Virus record (IMG/VR): IMGVR_UViG_3300043788_000049
Location: 1-64,000 of that record
Reading direction: 5' to 3' (one strand)
Source of the DNA: a virus
DNA length: 64,000 nt
Positions 9,650 to 17,642 of this stretch are shown one piece after another; the first letter of the stretch is position 1, and the number at the start of each line of letters is the position of its first letter. Below the pieces are notes generated by a model, which did no database searches, was not told the origin of the DNA, and worked only from the letters and a program-made list of their open reading frames with translations. Position numbers and translations under genes: made by a program.

Positions 9650-10143
9650 TACCTCGCCTTCTGGGCGTTGAGCCAATCCCTCAACCACACCGCGGCTTCC
9701 TCGCGACTTTTGAGTTTACCATCGCCCTTGATCACCTTGCCATCGCTCTTGCGAATGACCTGATGACCACGAATCATCCCACCGTCCTCGATGAGATAAT
9801 CGTCCTCCGCCCTTTGGAGCGGGGCGTTCTCGCCGATTTCGAGCTTGGTGAGGAGCCGGACATCGGCCCAGGTGCCGTAGGAGCCGAAAACGATCAGCTC
9901 GGCGTAGCGGTTTTTCTTTTCCCAGATGCAGACGATCTTGGCCGGGCAGGTGAGCTTGGCGGCGACATGCGCCCAGAACTTGCGGTCGAGGACATCGACG
10001 ATGCTCACTTCGTCGTTGATGTAGGCGCACCACACGTTCTGCCGGCTCTCGCCGAGGAAGAACTGCCGTTCGGCCAGGGGCTCGGCCTGCTTGCGCTCCG
10101 GGGCGGCTTCTGTCTTCGGCTTTTCGAGGGTTTCGGTGGGCAT
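9649..10143 (-). CDS. Hypothetical phage protein (164 aa)
   Basis: Not recognised. A charged N-terminus (about 1-30: Lys, Glu, Pro) precedes a compact domain with RQNVWCAYINDEVSIVDVLD, AKIVCIWEKKNRYAELIVFG and a Lys-rich end. It is the first gene after a strong terminator and probably has its own promoter. The start at 10143 follows AAGGAG. It precedes the HNH-AP2 gene and tail tubular protein A, so it is late-expressed; the ancestral junction was probably this gene followed directly by tubular protein A. Confidence 0.65.
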   Translation of the reverse strand: MPTETLEKPKTEAAPERKQAEPLAERQFFLGESRQNVWCAYINDEVSIVDVLDRKFWAHVAAKLTCPAKIVCIWEKKNRYAELIVFGSYGTWADVRLLTKLEIGENAPLQRAEDDYLIEDGGMIRGHQVIRKSDGKVIKGDGKLKSREEAAVWLRDWLNAQKAR

Positions 10144-10195
10144 AAGGCCACTCCTTGTGGGTCTGCCCGCTAGTCCTACCACCGATATGGTCAAC

Positions 10196-10224
10196 AAAAA
10201 AGCGGCGGTGGTGAGCCGCCGCTT
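10196..10224 (-). terminator. Rho-independent terminator
   Basis: On the minus strand a nine-base-pair stem (AAGCGGCGG with CCGCCGCTT) with a seven-base loop is followed by six Ts. It ends the glycosyltransferase cassette transcript. Immediately after it a TTGACC box (10189-10194) could serve as a -35 element for the next gene, but the -10 is weak. Confidence 0.85.
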
Positions 10225-10300
10225 CAAGTCTAAGGGAGGAAGACGCCCAGGCCCCCAGGGGTAGAGGGGCGGGGCTTCCGAATCAGACCTTAGCACACTT

Positions 10301-11215
10301 TTAGGTCCCGTAGGCCGCCGTCATCATGGACGGCATATCTTTTTCCACGACGTTGCCGGGGTTCTTCTCCATGTCCTCGGCCCAGACCTTAAGCTTTTCG
10401 ACGGCCTTGCGCTTGATCCGCCAATAGCGATCGTCGGCGGCCGGCTGCGCCATGACCCCGCGCGCCATGGTGCGCACCTGATCGTTGATCCAGGTCGAGC
10501 GGTGTTCGACGAGGGGATAGGCTTGGCGCAGGAGTTCCTTGCGCCATTCCGGCTCCTGGAAGTCCTCGCCGTCGATGATCGCCCGCGCCTGCGCGCGCCG
10601 CTCGCGCCGCCCGGCGTCGAAGAAGGTCGCCCAGAAGGCCAGATCGCGCATTTCCTGCGTGCCGGCCTTCACCTGCTGGGTTTGATCGGTTTCGACCGGG
10701 GCGTAGGCGATGCGGCCGATGAGGCGGGCGACGTCATCCACCCAATGATCGACGAACCAGAACGGGAAATAGGTCGGGAAGACAAAGCCGAGCTTGTCGG
10801 CCAGCTTTGCGGTGATGCACATGTAGGCCGGGAACGAGGCGTTCGCCATCGCCGAATAGACGCAGCCAATCCCGTCGGGGAAGATCGCCGAGGCCTTCAG
10901 AAACATCTCATCGAAACCGTGCGTCAGGACCATGCTGTCGTCGCACATCGGCATAAACAGTGTCCCGCCCATCTGGAGGCCGCGGTTCCACTTCTCGCCG
11001 ATACTATCCTCGCGGGGCTCGACCGAGAGGAAAATCCGGGGGTCAAGCTCTTTGTCGATGCACGCCCGAACGGCGTCAGCGGTCGCATTGTCGTCGCCGT
11101 CGACGCAAACCATGATCCGGGTGTCCTGGCGGATCGCGTGCCGGATGACTGACCCGATGACGTTGACACACATGCCGGGGCGATTGCGCGTGGCGAGGCT
11201 GATGGTGAGGCTCAA
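10301..11215 (-). CDS. Glycosyltransferase-like protein (GT-A fold, 304 aa)
   Basis: The N-terminus LSLTISLATRNRPGM followed by IMVCVDGDDNATADAV and FMPMCDDSMVLTHGFDEMF is the layout of family-2-type GT-A glycosyltransferases: nucleotide-sugar strand and a DD metal-binding pair. The start is read as TTG at 11213-11215, which forms a TTGA overlap with the upstream stop. The C-terminal half is basic and helical. It probably transfers a sugar to a virion protein or modified base; the acceptor is unknown. Last gene before the terminator. Confidence 0.68.
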   Translation of the reverse strand: MSLTISLATRNRPGMCVNVIGSVIRHAIRQDTRIMVCVDGDDNATADAVRACIDKELDPRIFLSVEPREDSIGEKWNRGLQMGGTLFMPMCDDSMVLTHGFDEMFLKASAIFPDGIGCVYSAMANASFPAYMCITAKLADKLGFVFPTYFPFWFVDHWVDDVARLIGRIAYAPVETDQTQQVKAGTQEMRDLAFWATFFDAGRRERRAQARAIIDGEDFQEPEWRKELLRQAYPLVEHRSTWINDQVRTMARGVMAQPAADDRYWRIKRKAVEKLKVWAEDMEKNPGNVVEKDMPSMMTAAYGT

Positions 11216-11436
11216 AGGGTTGCTCCTGATTGGTCGAAGGCGTTGGCGACGGCGGCGAGCGAGAAATAGAACCCCTCCCAGCGCCATCGGCCCAGGTGGA
11301 AGCCCTCGAAAACGATGTCCTCATTGAGGATGACTAGCAGGTCCTTGCGCCTGCGAGCCCGCCCGTAGCGGAAATAATAGCGGCCGTTCACATAAAAGAG
11401 GACATAGCCCTGGCGGAGAGCGGCGAAGGTGGTCAT
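11212..11436 (-). CDS. Small hypothetical protein (74 aa)
   Basis: Not recognised. Aromatic-rich with YVLFYVNGRYYFRYGRAR and GRWRWEGFYFSLAAVANAF. It sits between a methyltransferase and a glycosyltransferase with four-base overlaps on both sides (ATGA, TTGA), so it belongs to the modification cassette. Confidence 0.6.
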   Translation of the reverse strand: MTTFAALRQGYVLFYVNGRYYFRYGRARRRKDLLVILNEDIVFEGFHLGRWRWEGFYFSLAAVANAFDQSGATL

Positions 11437-12095
11437 CGCTTCGGCTCGCAGCAAAGCATCAGGTGATATGCCGTCATCCCCGGATGATCGGTAAATAGTG
11501 CGGTTCCGGTCATGCCGAAACGGAACACGTTGTGGAAATAGTGCAGCAAATCCTCTCTCATATCGTCCCCATTTTTGCAGTTGATATGCCCAATTCTACT
11601 TTTCTCACTGGCGTATTGCTGAAACTCAAGGGACGGGCAGCCGGCGATGAAAACCCCATGCGGCTGTAGCGACGCGCAGATGTTGCGCATGGCGCGCGGC
11701 TCGTCGACGGGTCGAATGTGCTCCAGGACATCGAGCGCATAGATCCCGTCATATGGTTGGACGCCCTTGCGCGCGGTGAGCGGGCCATCCTGCACAATGT
11801 CATGGACGCGGAAGTCGCAACCGCTCTGCGTCGCATATTCCGCCCAGGCGACATCGAAATCGTAGAGGTCGAGGCGTCCAACGCGCCGTTCGACCACCGG
11901 AGCCGCAAAGCCATCGGAACAGCCAATCTCGGCAACAGCGGCCTTCCCTTGCATATGCTTGGCGACAAAATCGACGTGCGAGAGGAGCCGGACGAGCCGA
12001 TCGGGATTGCGCCGCCATGTCCCGCCGGTCATCGGCCCGAGCGTGACCGGCTCCAGGGCGAAGTCAGAGGCGTATTGAGGTTCGCGGGTTCTCAC
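11433..12095 (-). CDS. Class I SAM-dependent methyltransferase
   Basis: 220 residues. Motif I is VAEIGCSDGFAAP (about 54-66), followed by an acidic strand end (YDFDVAW), a motif IV region YDGIYALDVLEHIRP, and SLQPHGVFIAGCPS. This is the usual Rossmann methyltransferase order. The start is GTG at 12093-12095, forming a GTGA overlap. Flanked by glycosyltransferases, it may methylate a glycan or sugar-modified acceptor; the substrate is inferred from context only. Confidence 0.78.
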   Translation of the reverse strand: MRTREPQYASDFALEPVTLGPMTGGTWRRNPDRLVRLLSHVDFVAKHMQGKAAVAEIGCSDGFAAPVVERRVGRLDLYDFDVAWAEYATQSGCDFRVHDIVQDGPLTARKGVQPYDGIYALDVLEHIRPVDEPRAMRNICASLQPHGVFIAGCPSLEFQQYASEKSRIGHINCKNGDDMREDLLHYFHNVFRFGMTGTALFTDHPGMTAYHLMLCCEPKR

Positions 12096-12283
12096 ATCCG
12101 GCTCGCGGCGTCCTTGATGGCCTCGCTGGTCGAAAGGCCGCGATTGCGCGCTTCCGGGAACGCCACGCTGAAGGCATTCCTCACGCGCCTCTCCTTGCTT
12201 TTATTGCGAACCCGGCGCTTGAAAATGCGGCCATCCTTCATCACGCGCGGATTTCCCCCGCTCTCGAAATAAAAATGCTGCAT
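12092..12283 (-). CDS. Small basic hypothetical protein (63 aa)
   Basis: Not recognised. Starts MQHFYFESGGNPRVM and continues with a Lys/Arg-rich stretch (KRRVRNKSKERRVRN), ending in a helix with STSEAIKDAASRM. The start ATG lies four bases after the stop of the glycosyltransferase gene upstream. Part of the same operon. Confidence 0.55.
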   Translation of the reverse strand: MQHFYFESGGNPRVMKDGRIFKRRVRNKSKERRVRNAFSVAFPEARNRGLSTSEAIKDAASRM

Positions 12284-12287
12284 TGGC

Positions 12288-13070
12288 TCACACAGGCGCG
12301 CGCTGCGGCTCGGGGGGTGGAGTGAGCCCATTGAGCAATTCCTTCACGCCGGCGAGCGTGCGGCCCTCGATCCCCATCTTCTGGAGTTCGATTTCCCTGG
12401 CGTATTTGGTCCGCAGCCACGGCCCGAGCGCGCCGACTGATTCGGTCTGCCATTTGTGGTGGAGGATCAATTCCGGGTCGATCCAGGTCTTCTCGCCGAG
12501 GGCCGCCCATTTCTTGCAGAACGTGTAATCCTCGCCCCACAATTGATGGGTGGCCTTGTTGAATTGGAACTCGAAGAGGTTGAACAGGCGCTTGCCGGGC
12601 GCCGTCATGTCCTCATACCACTCGTCCTGGTGGGCCGCGACGAGCTTCTCCGCGCAATCGCGCCGGATGCGCAGGAACCCGGTCGGCGACGCTTCGACCT
12701 CCATCAGACCGGTCTTCTCGTCGAACATCAGCCGATCCTGCCAGGGCTTGAAGACGAAGCCCTCCTTGTCGCCGCGGTGCGGATAGACGCCGCCGACCAG
12801 CGCCACGTCATGGCTCATCAGCCGCGTGAAGCAGCCCGATTCCGCCCAGACATCGGAATCGACGCACATCATGTCGTCGAAGTTGCCTTCGAGGAATTGG
12901 GCAAAGAGCACGGCGCGCGCGCGCGGGAGGATCGAATCCGTGGTGCGCAGCGTGAAATCGCAGCCCCATCCCTTGGCGTTCGCCTCCTGCGACATCTTCG
13001 CGATGCTGGCGTGATAGCGATAATCAAGCTCCCCGTTGTAGGTCGGGGTAGCGATCAGGATTCTGCGCAT
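12288..13070 (-). CDS. Glycosyltransferase, GT-A type (260 aa)
   Basis: The N-terminus MRRILIATPTYNGELDYRY, a DDMMCVDSDVWAES segment (DSD metal-binding motif, about residues 70-75), FTRLMSHDVALVGGVYPHR and GEDYTFCKKWAALGEKTW are typical of phage and Anp1-like glycosyltransferases. The GED motif near residue 180 is the likely catalytic base region. First gene of a modification cassette (12288 down to 10301) lying between the fibre-like and tail tube genes, which suggests the target is a virion component. Confidence 0.75.
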   Translation of the reverse strand: MRRILIATPTYNGELDYRYHASIAKMSQEANAKGWGCDFTLRTTDSILPRARAVLFAQFLEGNFDDMMCVDSDVWAESGCFTRLMSHDVALVGGVYPHRGDKEGFVFKPWQDRLMFDEKTGLMEVEASPTGFLRIRRDCAEKLVAAHQDEWYEDMTAPGKRLFNLFEFQFNKATHQLWGEDYTFCKKWAALGEKTWIDPELILHHKWQTESVGALGPWLRTKYAREIELQKMGIEGRTLAGVKELLNGLTPPPEPQRAPV

Positions 13071-13113
13071 GTGGGGAATCTCGCTGGCGAAATGCTGCCA
13101 GCAGATAAGATTA

Positions 13114-13142
13114 GGGCCGCTCCGGTGTCAATGGAGCGGCCC
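13114..13142 (-). terminator. Strong hairpin after the fibre-like gene
   Basis: A perfect ten-base-pair stem (GGGCCGCTCC with GGAGCGGCCC) and nine-base loop lie between the fibre-like gene and the glycosyltransferase gene. No clear T run follows on the minus strand, so it may be a transcript-processing or stabilising hairpin rather than a terminator. Confidence 0.55.
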
Positions 13143-13166
13143 CAAAGTCAGAGCGTGAACTTATGA

Positions 13167-14414
13167 TCAAAGGTCGGCGGTAGCCTGGATGAAGCCGGAG
13201 TTGGGCTGCCGGCTGACCAGAAGCGCGGCCTGACCCGAGGCGGCGGTCGTGGTGCTGACCACGTTGATGAAGTTGACCGTATGCGTCGACCCGGCGGCGA
13301 AGCCGGAGACGGCGGCCGTGGTGCCGATGACATAGAGGGCGAACGAGCCGGCGAGGACCGTGACGGTCGGCGGGGAGCGCATCTGAACCGGCAACGGGAT
13401 GAAGATCGTCTCGTTGTTGGTGGTGATGACTTCGCCGGAACCGACGATCGAACCCGAAGTGCCTTCGTTGATCTGGAAGAAATAACGCTGGCAGATTTCC
13501 AGTTCGACCTGGACGTCGCGGTGCTCGAAGGCGGTCGGCCCCGTGCCGGCCTCAAGCTGGACGCCCCACATATAGATATTGTCGCCCACCACCGCGTTGG
13601 AGTTCGTCGGTGAATAGGAGAACAGGGCGGCGAGCTGGGTCGCGCTGGTCGGAACCGTCCCATAGAAGGAATAGCGGGTCGGGGTCGAAGTCAGAGCCTG
13701 GGTCGCGCTGATGACGTTGTTATAGCCCGTCCAAGTGCCGGCGACGGCGGAGGTAGCCGACTGGTTGGTGCCGCTACCCATGGCCAGCGTGACGCCCATG
13801 TTGGCGCCTGAGAAGCCGGTATTGGCCGCAGCCCAGAAGGATAGCGTGACAGGCGATCCCTGCATGCGAATGCTGTCCAGGCTCTCCAGGACCTGCCCGA
13901 AGGTGATCGTAGAGACGGTGGTGCCGGACGTGCCACGGCCCCACTGGAAGGCTTGCGAGAAGGTCGGAACCGATGTGGTAGCGACGTTCGACACGGTGGC
14001 CGAGGTCGCTGCGGCGCCGGCAATGAGGAACCAGCGATCAGCCGTGTAGACGGCGGTCGTGCCGATGTTCGAGAAGAAGTTGCCGCGCTGCCACGGGTTG
14101 ATCGTCGCGTCGCCGCCGTCGAGGAGGTTGCGGAAGTTGGACGACAGATAGCCGGCTTGCGCGCCAAAGAAGGGCGCGACGGTGGCCGCGCGAGACGTCG
14201 AGGTCGGGCTATTGGTGACGTAAGCCTGATAGGTCACGCCGCCAGCGACAATATTGACGATGTCGCCCTGCTCCATGCCGCGCGCAGCGCCATCGGAGAA
14301 GTAGCCGGCGCTGAACACCGTCGCGATGCCGTCGGGCGAGACGTAGAAGAATTCGCCCTGATTGCCCTCGATCGTCTGGGCAATGCGGGACAGAAAGTTG
14401 CCGTTATAGGCCAT
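13167..14414 (-). CDS. Capsid-adjacent decoration/fibre protein with carbohydrate-binding domain
   Basis: 415 residues. Residues 1-80 (NQGEFFYVSPDGIATVFSAG, GMEQGDIVNIV) resemble small proteins found just downstream of podoviral capsid genes. From about residue 100 (INPWQRGNFF) to 315 (VQLEAGTGPTAFEHRD, LEICQRYFF) the sequence matches the jelly-roll carbohydrate-binding domain (CBM_4_9 type) common in phage fibres. A beta-rich C-terminal domain follows. The gene lies right after the capsid gene, so it may decorate heads or serve as a receptor-binding appendage. Confidence 0.7.
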   Translation of the reverse strand: MAYNGNFLSRIAQTIEGNQGEFFYVSPDGIATVFSAGYFSDGAARGMEQGDIVNIVAGGVTYQAYVTNSPTSTSRAATVAPFFGAQAGYLSSNFRNLLDGGDATINPWQRGNFFSNIGTTAVYTADRWFLIAGAAATSATVSNVATTSVPTFSQAFQWGRGTSGTTVSTITFGQVLESLDSIRMQGSPVTLSFWAAANTGFSGANMGVTLAMGSGTNQSATSAVAGTWTGYNNVISATQALTSTPTRYSFYGTVPTSATQLAALFSYSPTNSNAVVGDNIYMWGVQLEAGTGPTAFEHRDVQVELEICQRYFFQINEGTSGSIVGSGEVITTNNETIFIPLPVQMRSPPTVTVLAGSFALYVIGTTAAVSGFAAGSTHTVNFINVVSTTTAASGQAALLVSRQPNSGFIQATADL

Positions 14415-14438
14415 AGCGGTTTCCCTCTTCTCCCGGCC

Positions 14439-15302
14439 TTAGCTGATCGCCGAGGCGTCGTGGAACACTTGGACAACGCCCTTGGTCTGCAAGAGCTTGG
14501 AGCCCATGTAGACGGAAGTGCGCGCCCACGAATAATCCTGGCGGCGGTGGTAGTCGGCCATCGCCATGATCTCACCGGAATTGACCGCGTGGCCGATCGC
14601 ATTGCGGTGATAGGCGTAGCACTGCTCGGCATTGGTCCCGAGGCCGGTGAGCAAGGCGCTGGTGATCCAGTTGAAGCCCATCCAGCGCATCATCTTGCGC
14701 GGCACGCCGCCGCCGTTATTCGGCAGGGGCTGTTCAAGGACCTTCACATCGACGTAGAAAACGTTGGTGAATTCCTTGACCTGATAGAGGTAGCCGATGA
14801 AGCCGGGGCTAACGACGAAGAACATATTGTCGATTTCGTCGACTGCGACCGCGTTATTGCCCAGCTTGGTCATGGTGCGTGACACCATGGACTGGTTCGC
14901 CGTCGAGCCGGTCGGGCCGCCGATGACGTTGGTGGCCGCCGAGAGAGCCGAGAGAATGTCCAGGTCGATCGTGCGATTGATCACCTTCATGCTCGTCTCT
15001 TGCATGATGCGCTTGCCGTCGCCCTGGCTGGCGAAGAGGTTGAACCCGGTGCGCTGCACGAGATCGTGCTGTTCGATCAAGGTCGCCGTGAACTGATTGA
15101 GGTTGTCGACACGGGACGGGATCAGGCCGTTGACGCCGCGGGTTTGCGCGATCGCGCCGCCAGAATCCGCAACCAGGAAGATCGCTTGGTTGCCCTTGAT
15201 TACCGCCTCTGTAATCACAGTGGTGCGAAGCATAGACATGCCGACTTCGAAGCCAGCAATGAATTCTTGGCGGTATTGCACCTGAAAAGCTGTGTCGGAG
15301 AT
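14439..15302 (-). CDS. Major capsid protein (apparent ATC start)
   Basis: Reading starts TAFQ..QYRQEFIAGFE, then TEAVIKGNQAIFLVADSGGA, YQVKEFTNVFYVDVKVLEQP and AYHRNAIGHAVNSGE, as in major capsid proteins of T7-like and related podoviruses. It lies directly after scaffold and an inserted endonuclease gene. A perfect TAGGAGG lies five bases upstream of an ATC at 15300-15302, and the residues from there (SDTAFQ) look like the true N-terminus. The first standard start is a GTG at 15279-15281, about 26 bases from the ribosome site. Length is 287 residues from ATC, 280 from GTG. Confidence 0.82.
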   Translation of the reverse strand: MSDTAFQVQYRQEFIAGFEVGMSMLRTTVITEAVIKGNQAIFLVADSGGAIAQTRGVNGLIPSRVDNLNQFTATLIEQHDLVQRTGFNLFASQGDGKRIMQETSMKVINRTIDLDILSALSAATNVIGGPTGSTANQSMVSRTMTKLGNNAVAVDEIDNMFFVVSPGFIGYLYQVKEFTNVFYVDVKVLEQPLPNNGGGVPRKMMRWMGFNWITSALLTGLGTNAEQCYAYHRNAIGHAVNSGEIMAMADYHRRQDYSWARTSVYMGSKLLQTKGVVQVFHDASAIS

Positions 15303-15562
15303 GGTAACCTCCTACCAAAAGAGCCAGGCAATAGCCTCGGTCTACTTTCGATAGGGTTTTCCGCAGTCGTGATTACCTCGGGTTGCCTCACATTCCTGTC
15401 AGGGCCGAAGTATATCTAGCGGGGCCTCTCTCCAGTTATTTCCTTTGGAAGCGGTCGGGCCGCAAAGGCGGGTTGCCAACAGCTACTATCAAAGGTGTGG
15501 GTTACCGCGCCCACACCCTTCTAATAGCCTTACCTGCGTCACTTGTAAATAGGGGTAGTGTT
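15303..15562 (-). promoter_or_regulatory. Capsid gene leader
   Basis: About 260 untranslated bases separate the HNH-AP2 stop from the capsid start, long for this phage. It holds a perfect eight-base-pair hairpin (15494-15517, GGTGTGGG with CCCACACC) and, at its end, the AGGAGG ribosome site. No clear promoter or group I intron core was recognised. Confidence 0.5.
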
Positions 15563-16087
15563 TTAGGCGGTCAGCCAATCGAATCTGGCGAACTCGCCCC
15601 ATATGGCTTCAGCCGCCGCGCGGTAGACTGCGCGGGCTTCTTCGAGGGTGTCATAGGTGCCAAAGAATTGGCCCCGCGCTCGCACCTGATATTTTCCAGT
15701 CGATTTAAGCTTGTGGACGCCTTTGGCCCCCGAAGTGTTGCGCGTGCTGTTTGCCATGTTGGCGAGGTTCTGTGAGCCGGTGGCTGGGCGCAGATTACTC
15801 CATCGATTATTGAGTTTATCTGCATCTTGGTGATCAAGGTCGAAACGGCACCACTCTCCCGTCATCAGAAGATATGCGATTCGATGTGCTAGAAAGGAAT
15901 CCTTAAATAGGCCGACAACGCGATAGCCATCTATGCTGATTTTGCCAGCGATCTTGCCGGGGGCTGATTTCCCGCTACGCGCGGGCTGTTTTATCCAAAT
16001 GAGGTCGCCGCTATCCGGATCGTATGCGAGAAATTCTGCGATTTGCTCGAATGTCGGGAGTTGTTCTATCGTTCGACGAGCCGTCAT
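15563..16087 (-). CDS. HNH homing endonuclease with AP2 domain
   Basis: 174 residues. LAYDPDSGDLIWIKQ near the N-terminus, AHRIAYLLMTGEWCRFDLDH, QDADKLNNRWSNLRPATGS (HNH core) and the AP2 end GAKGVHKLKSTGKYQVRA, FFGTYDTLEEARAVYRAA. Same architecture as the copy before tail tube A. It lies between scaffold and capsid genes, splitting a normally tight pair. Composition is AT-richer than the flanking structural genes, as expected for a mobile gene. Confidence 0.88.
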   Translation of the reverse strand: MTARRTIEQLPTFEQIAEFLAYDPDSGDLIWIKQPARSGKSAPGKIAGKISIDGYRVVGLFKDSFLAHRIAYLLMTGEWCRFDLDHQDADKLNNRWSNLRPATGSQNLANMANSTRNTSGAKGVHKLKSTGKYQVRARGQFFGTYDTLEEARAVYRAAAEAIWGEFARFDWLTA

Positions 16088-16164
16088 GATCCGCTCCACG
16101 GGTCTGATGGTTAGGAGCCGCAGGCCGTGCAACCGACCTTGCGGCTCTGTCTTTCTAGCACGAA

Positions 16165-17268
16165 TCACGCCGCCTTGCGCGGGTTCCCATTCTCGTCGAT
16201 CAAGCCCTGCTTCATGAGCGCATCGAGAATATCCCGATATTCCTGTTGCATGGGCTGGCTCTGCGGGCCGAAATAATAGGGATTGCTCCGGTCGGCCATG
16301 CCGCGGCGCATGTGACCCTCGATTTCGCCCTTGCGATCCATGGCGGATTTGACCGGATCGCCCTTGTCGCCCAGGACCAGAGCGCCGAATGGGTTGTTTT
16401 GCAGCATCGTCGCCGCGGCCCATTCCATGAAATCAGGCCGGTTGCCGATCAACTTCCCGTCCGGCCCGCGCGCGCCGATGATGTCCTGGAACAGCGTGTT
16501 GCCGTCGAAGAAGCTCAAGGCCGCGTTGTAGCGCTTGGTATATTCCGCGCCCCACTTCGCCCGAAGGCTCGTGTCGGCCTGGAGGGTGTCTTTATTGTCC
16601 TGTTGGGAGAGGCGATCGACCGATTGCTGCTGCTCGGAGGCATACCAAGCCAGCATGTCCCGGAAGGCCTCGGGCGCAAGATTGTGTTCGAGGGCGTGGG
16701 CCTTGAAGGAATCAAGCGCCGGCTTGTCGTATTCGCCCCAGACCCAGCCATTGCCGATGTCGGTCGAATAGCCTTCCGCCGAGTCCGGGATGCCGTGGCT
16801 CTTGCGATATTCAGCCAGTTCCTCCGGCGTGTAGTTGTTCGGGAGGGCCTTTTTCAGGTCCCCCGAGGACATGCGCTGCTCCATCGCCAGCCATGATTTG
16901 CCGATGGCTTCCGGCGACGTGAACCGCGCGAGACGGTCGATCAGGGATTTCGGCGGGTTGGGGCCGGCGATCTCCTTGGCGAATTTCTCGCGCCAGTCGG
17001 CGGGCCAGTCGGCAGGCGTGGCCGGCGGCGGCTGCGTGCCGTCAAGGGGTTTCTGGGCGAGGGTTGTGGGCTTGGCCGGCGCGGGCGGTGCAGGTGGAGC
17101 GGGTGGAGCGGGTGGAGGCGCATCGCCAGCCGGCGGGGCCGCGGGCGGCGTGGCAGGCGGAGTAGCCGGCGGCGCAGGAGGCGGGGCGGTCGGATCGCTG
17201 CCGGTGGGCGGCGGCGCGACAACGCCAGGACGGCCGCCATCGGGGTTCTGGGTGTCGCCGTCAGCCAT
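16165..17268 (-). CDS. Capsid scaffolding protein
   Basis: 367 residues. Residues 1-80 are a Pro/Ala low-complexity tail. Then come DWPADWREKFAKE, LPNNYTPEELAEYRKSHGIP and RAKWGAEYTKRYNAALSFFD, typical of podoviral scaffold proteins that direct prohead assembly and then leave. Position between portal and capsid fits. An eight-base-pair hairpin lies in the 77 bases between its stop and the following endonuclease gene. Confidence 0.78.
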   Translation of the reverse strand: MADGDTQNPDGGRPGVVAPPPTGSDPTAPPPAPPATPPATPPAAPPAGDAPPPAPPAPPAPPAPAKPTTLAQKPLDGTQPPPATPADWPADWREKFAKEIAGPNPPKSLIDRLARFTSPEAIGKSWLAMEQRMSSGDLKKALPNNYTPEELAEYRKSHGIPDSAEGYSTDIGNGWVWGEYDKPALDSFKAHALEHNLAPEAFRDMLAWYASEQQQSVDRLSQQDNKDTLQADTSLRAKWGAEYTKRYNAALSFFDGNTLFQDIIGARGPDGKLIGNRPDFMEWAAATMLQNNPFGALVLGDKGDPVKSAMDRKGEIEGHMRRGMADRSNPYYFGPQSQPMQQEYRDILDALMKQGLIDENGNPRKAA

Positions 17269-17278
17269 CGTCTATCTC

Positions 17279-17638
17279 CTATGTGTTCTTGATCTCGCCA
17301 TCGTTGTCGGCGTTTTCCGGCGCGGGCATCGGCGCTTTCGTGACCCCTATCATATCAATTTGTCCTGGGCTCATCCGCAGGATTTTCTCGATCTCGTTGC
17401 CCACGAACCTCTTGCCCTCGCTAAAGCTCGTGTCGCGGTCCCCGCCAAGGTGATCAGGACGGTAAGCCATATCGTAGGTCCGGCAGAGATCCACGATCAG
17501 CCACTTCATGAAAAGGGTCTGCTGACTCTCGTCTGCCGAACCGCCCCAGAGCGCCTTCGCCGCATAGACGACCTGCTTGGTGAGCCGGGGCGGAATATAG
17601 GGCGCCATAGCGTGGTGCTTGGTGCGGATCAGGCGCAT
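17279..17638 (-). CDS. Bbp19-like phage protein (119 aa)
   Basis: Lies between portal and scaffold, where BPP-1-type podoviruses carry a short protein of the Bbp19 family. The C-terminal half has FSEGKRFVGNEIEKILRMSP, resembling that family's conserved stretch. Function unknown, presumably in head assembly. Family assignment is tentative. Confidence 0.6.
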   Translation of the reverse strand: MRLIRTKHHAMAPYIPPRLTKQVVYAAKALWGGSADESQQTLFMKWLIVDLCRTYDMAYRPDHLGGDRDTSFSEGKRFVGNEIEKILRMSPGQIDMIGVTKAPMPAPENADNDGEIKNT

Positions 17639-17642
17639 TCAA

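Noticed and set aside
15303-15562. Group I intron around the HNH gene before the capsid
   Set aside because: The capsid frame has its own ribosome site directly before the N-terminus and no exon was found upstream; no intron core was recognised.
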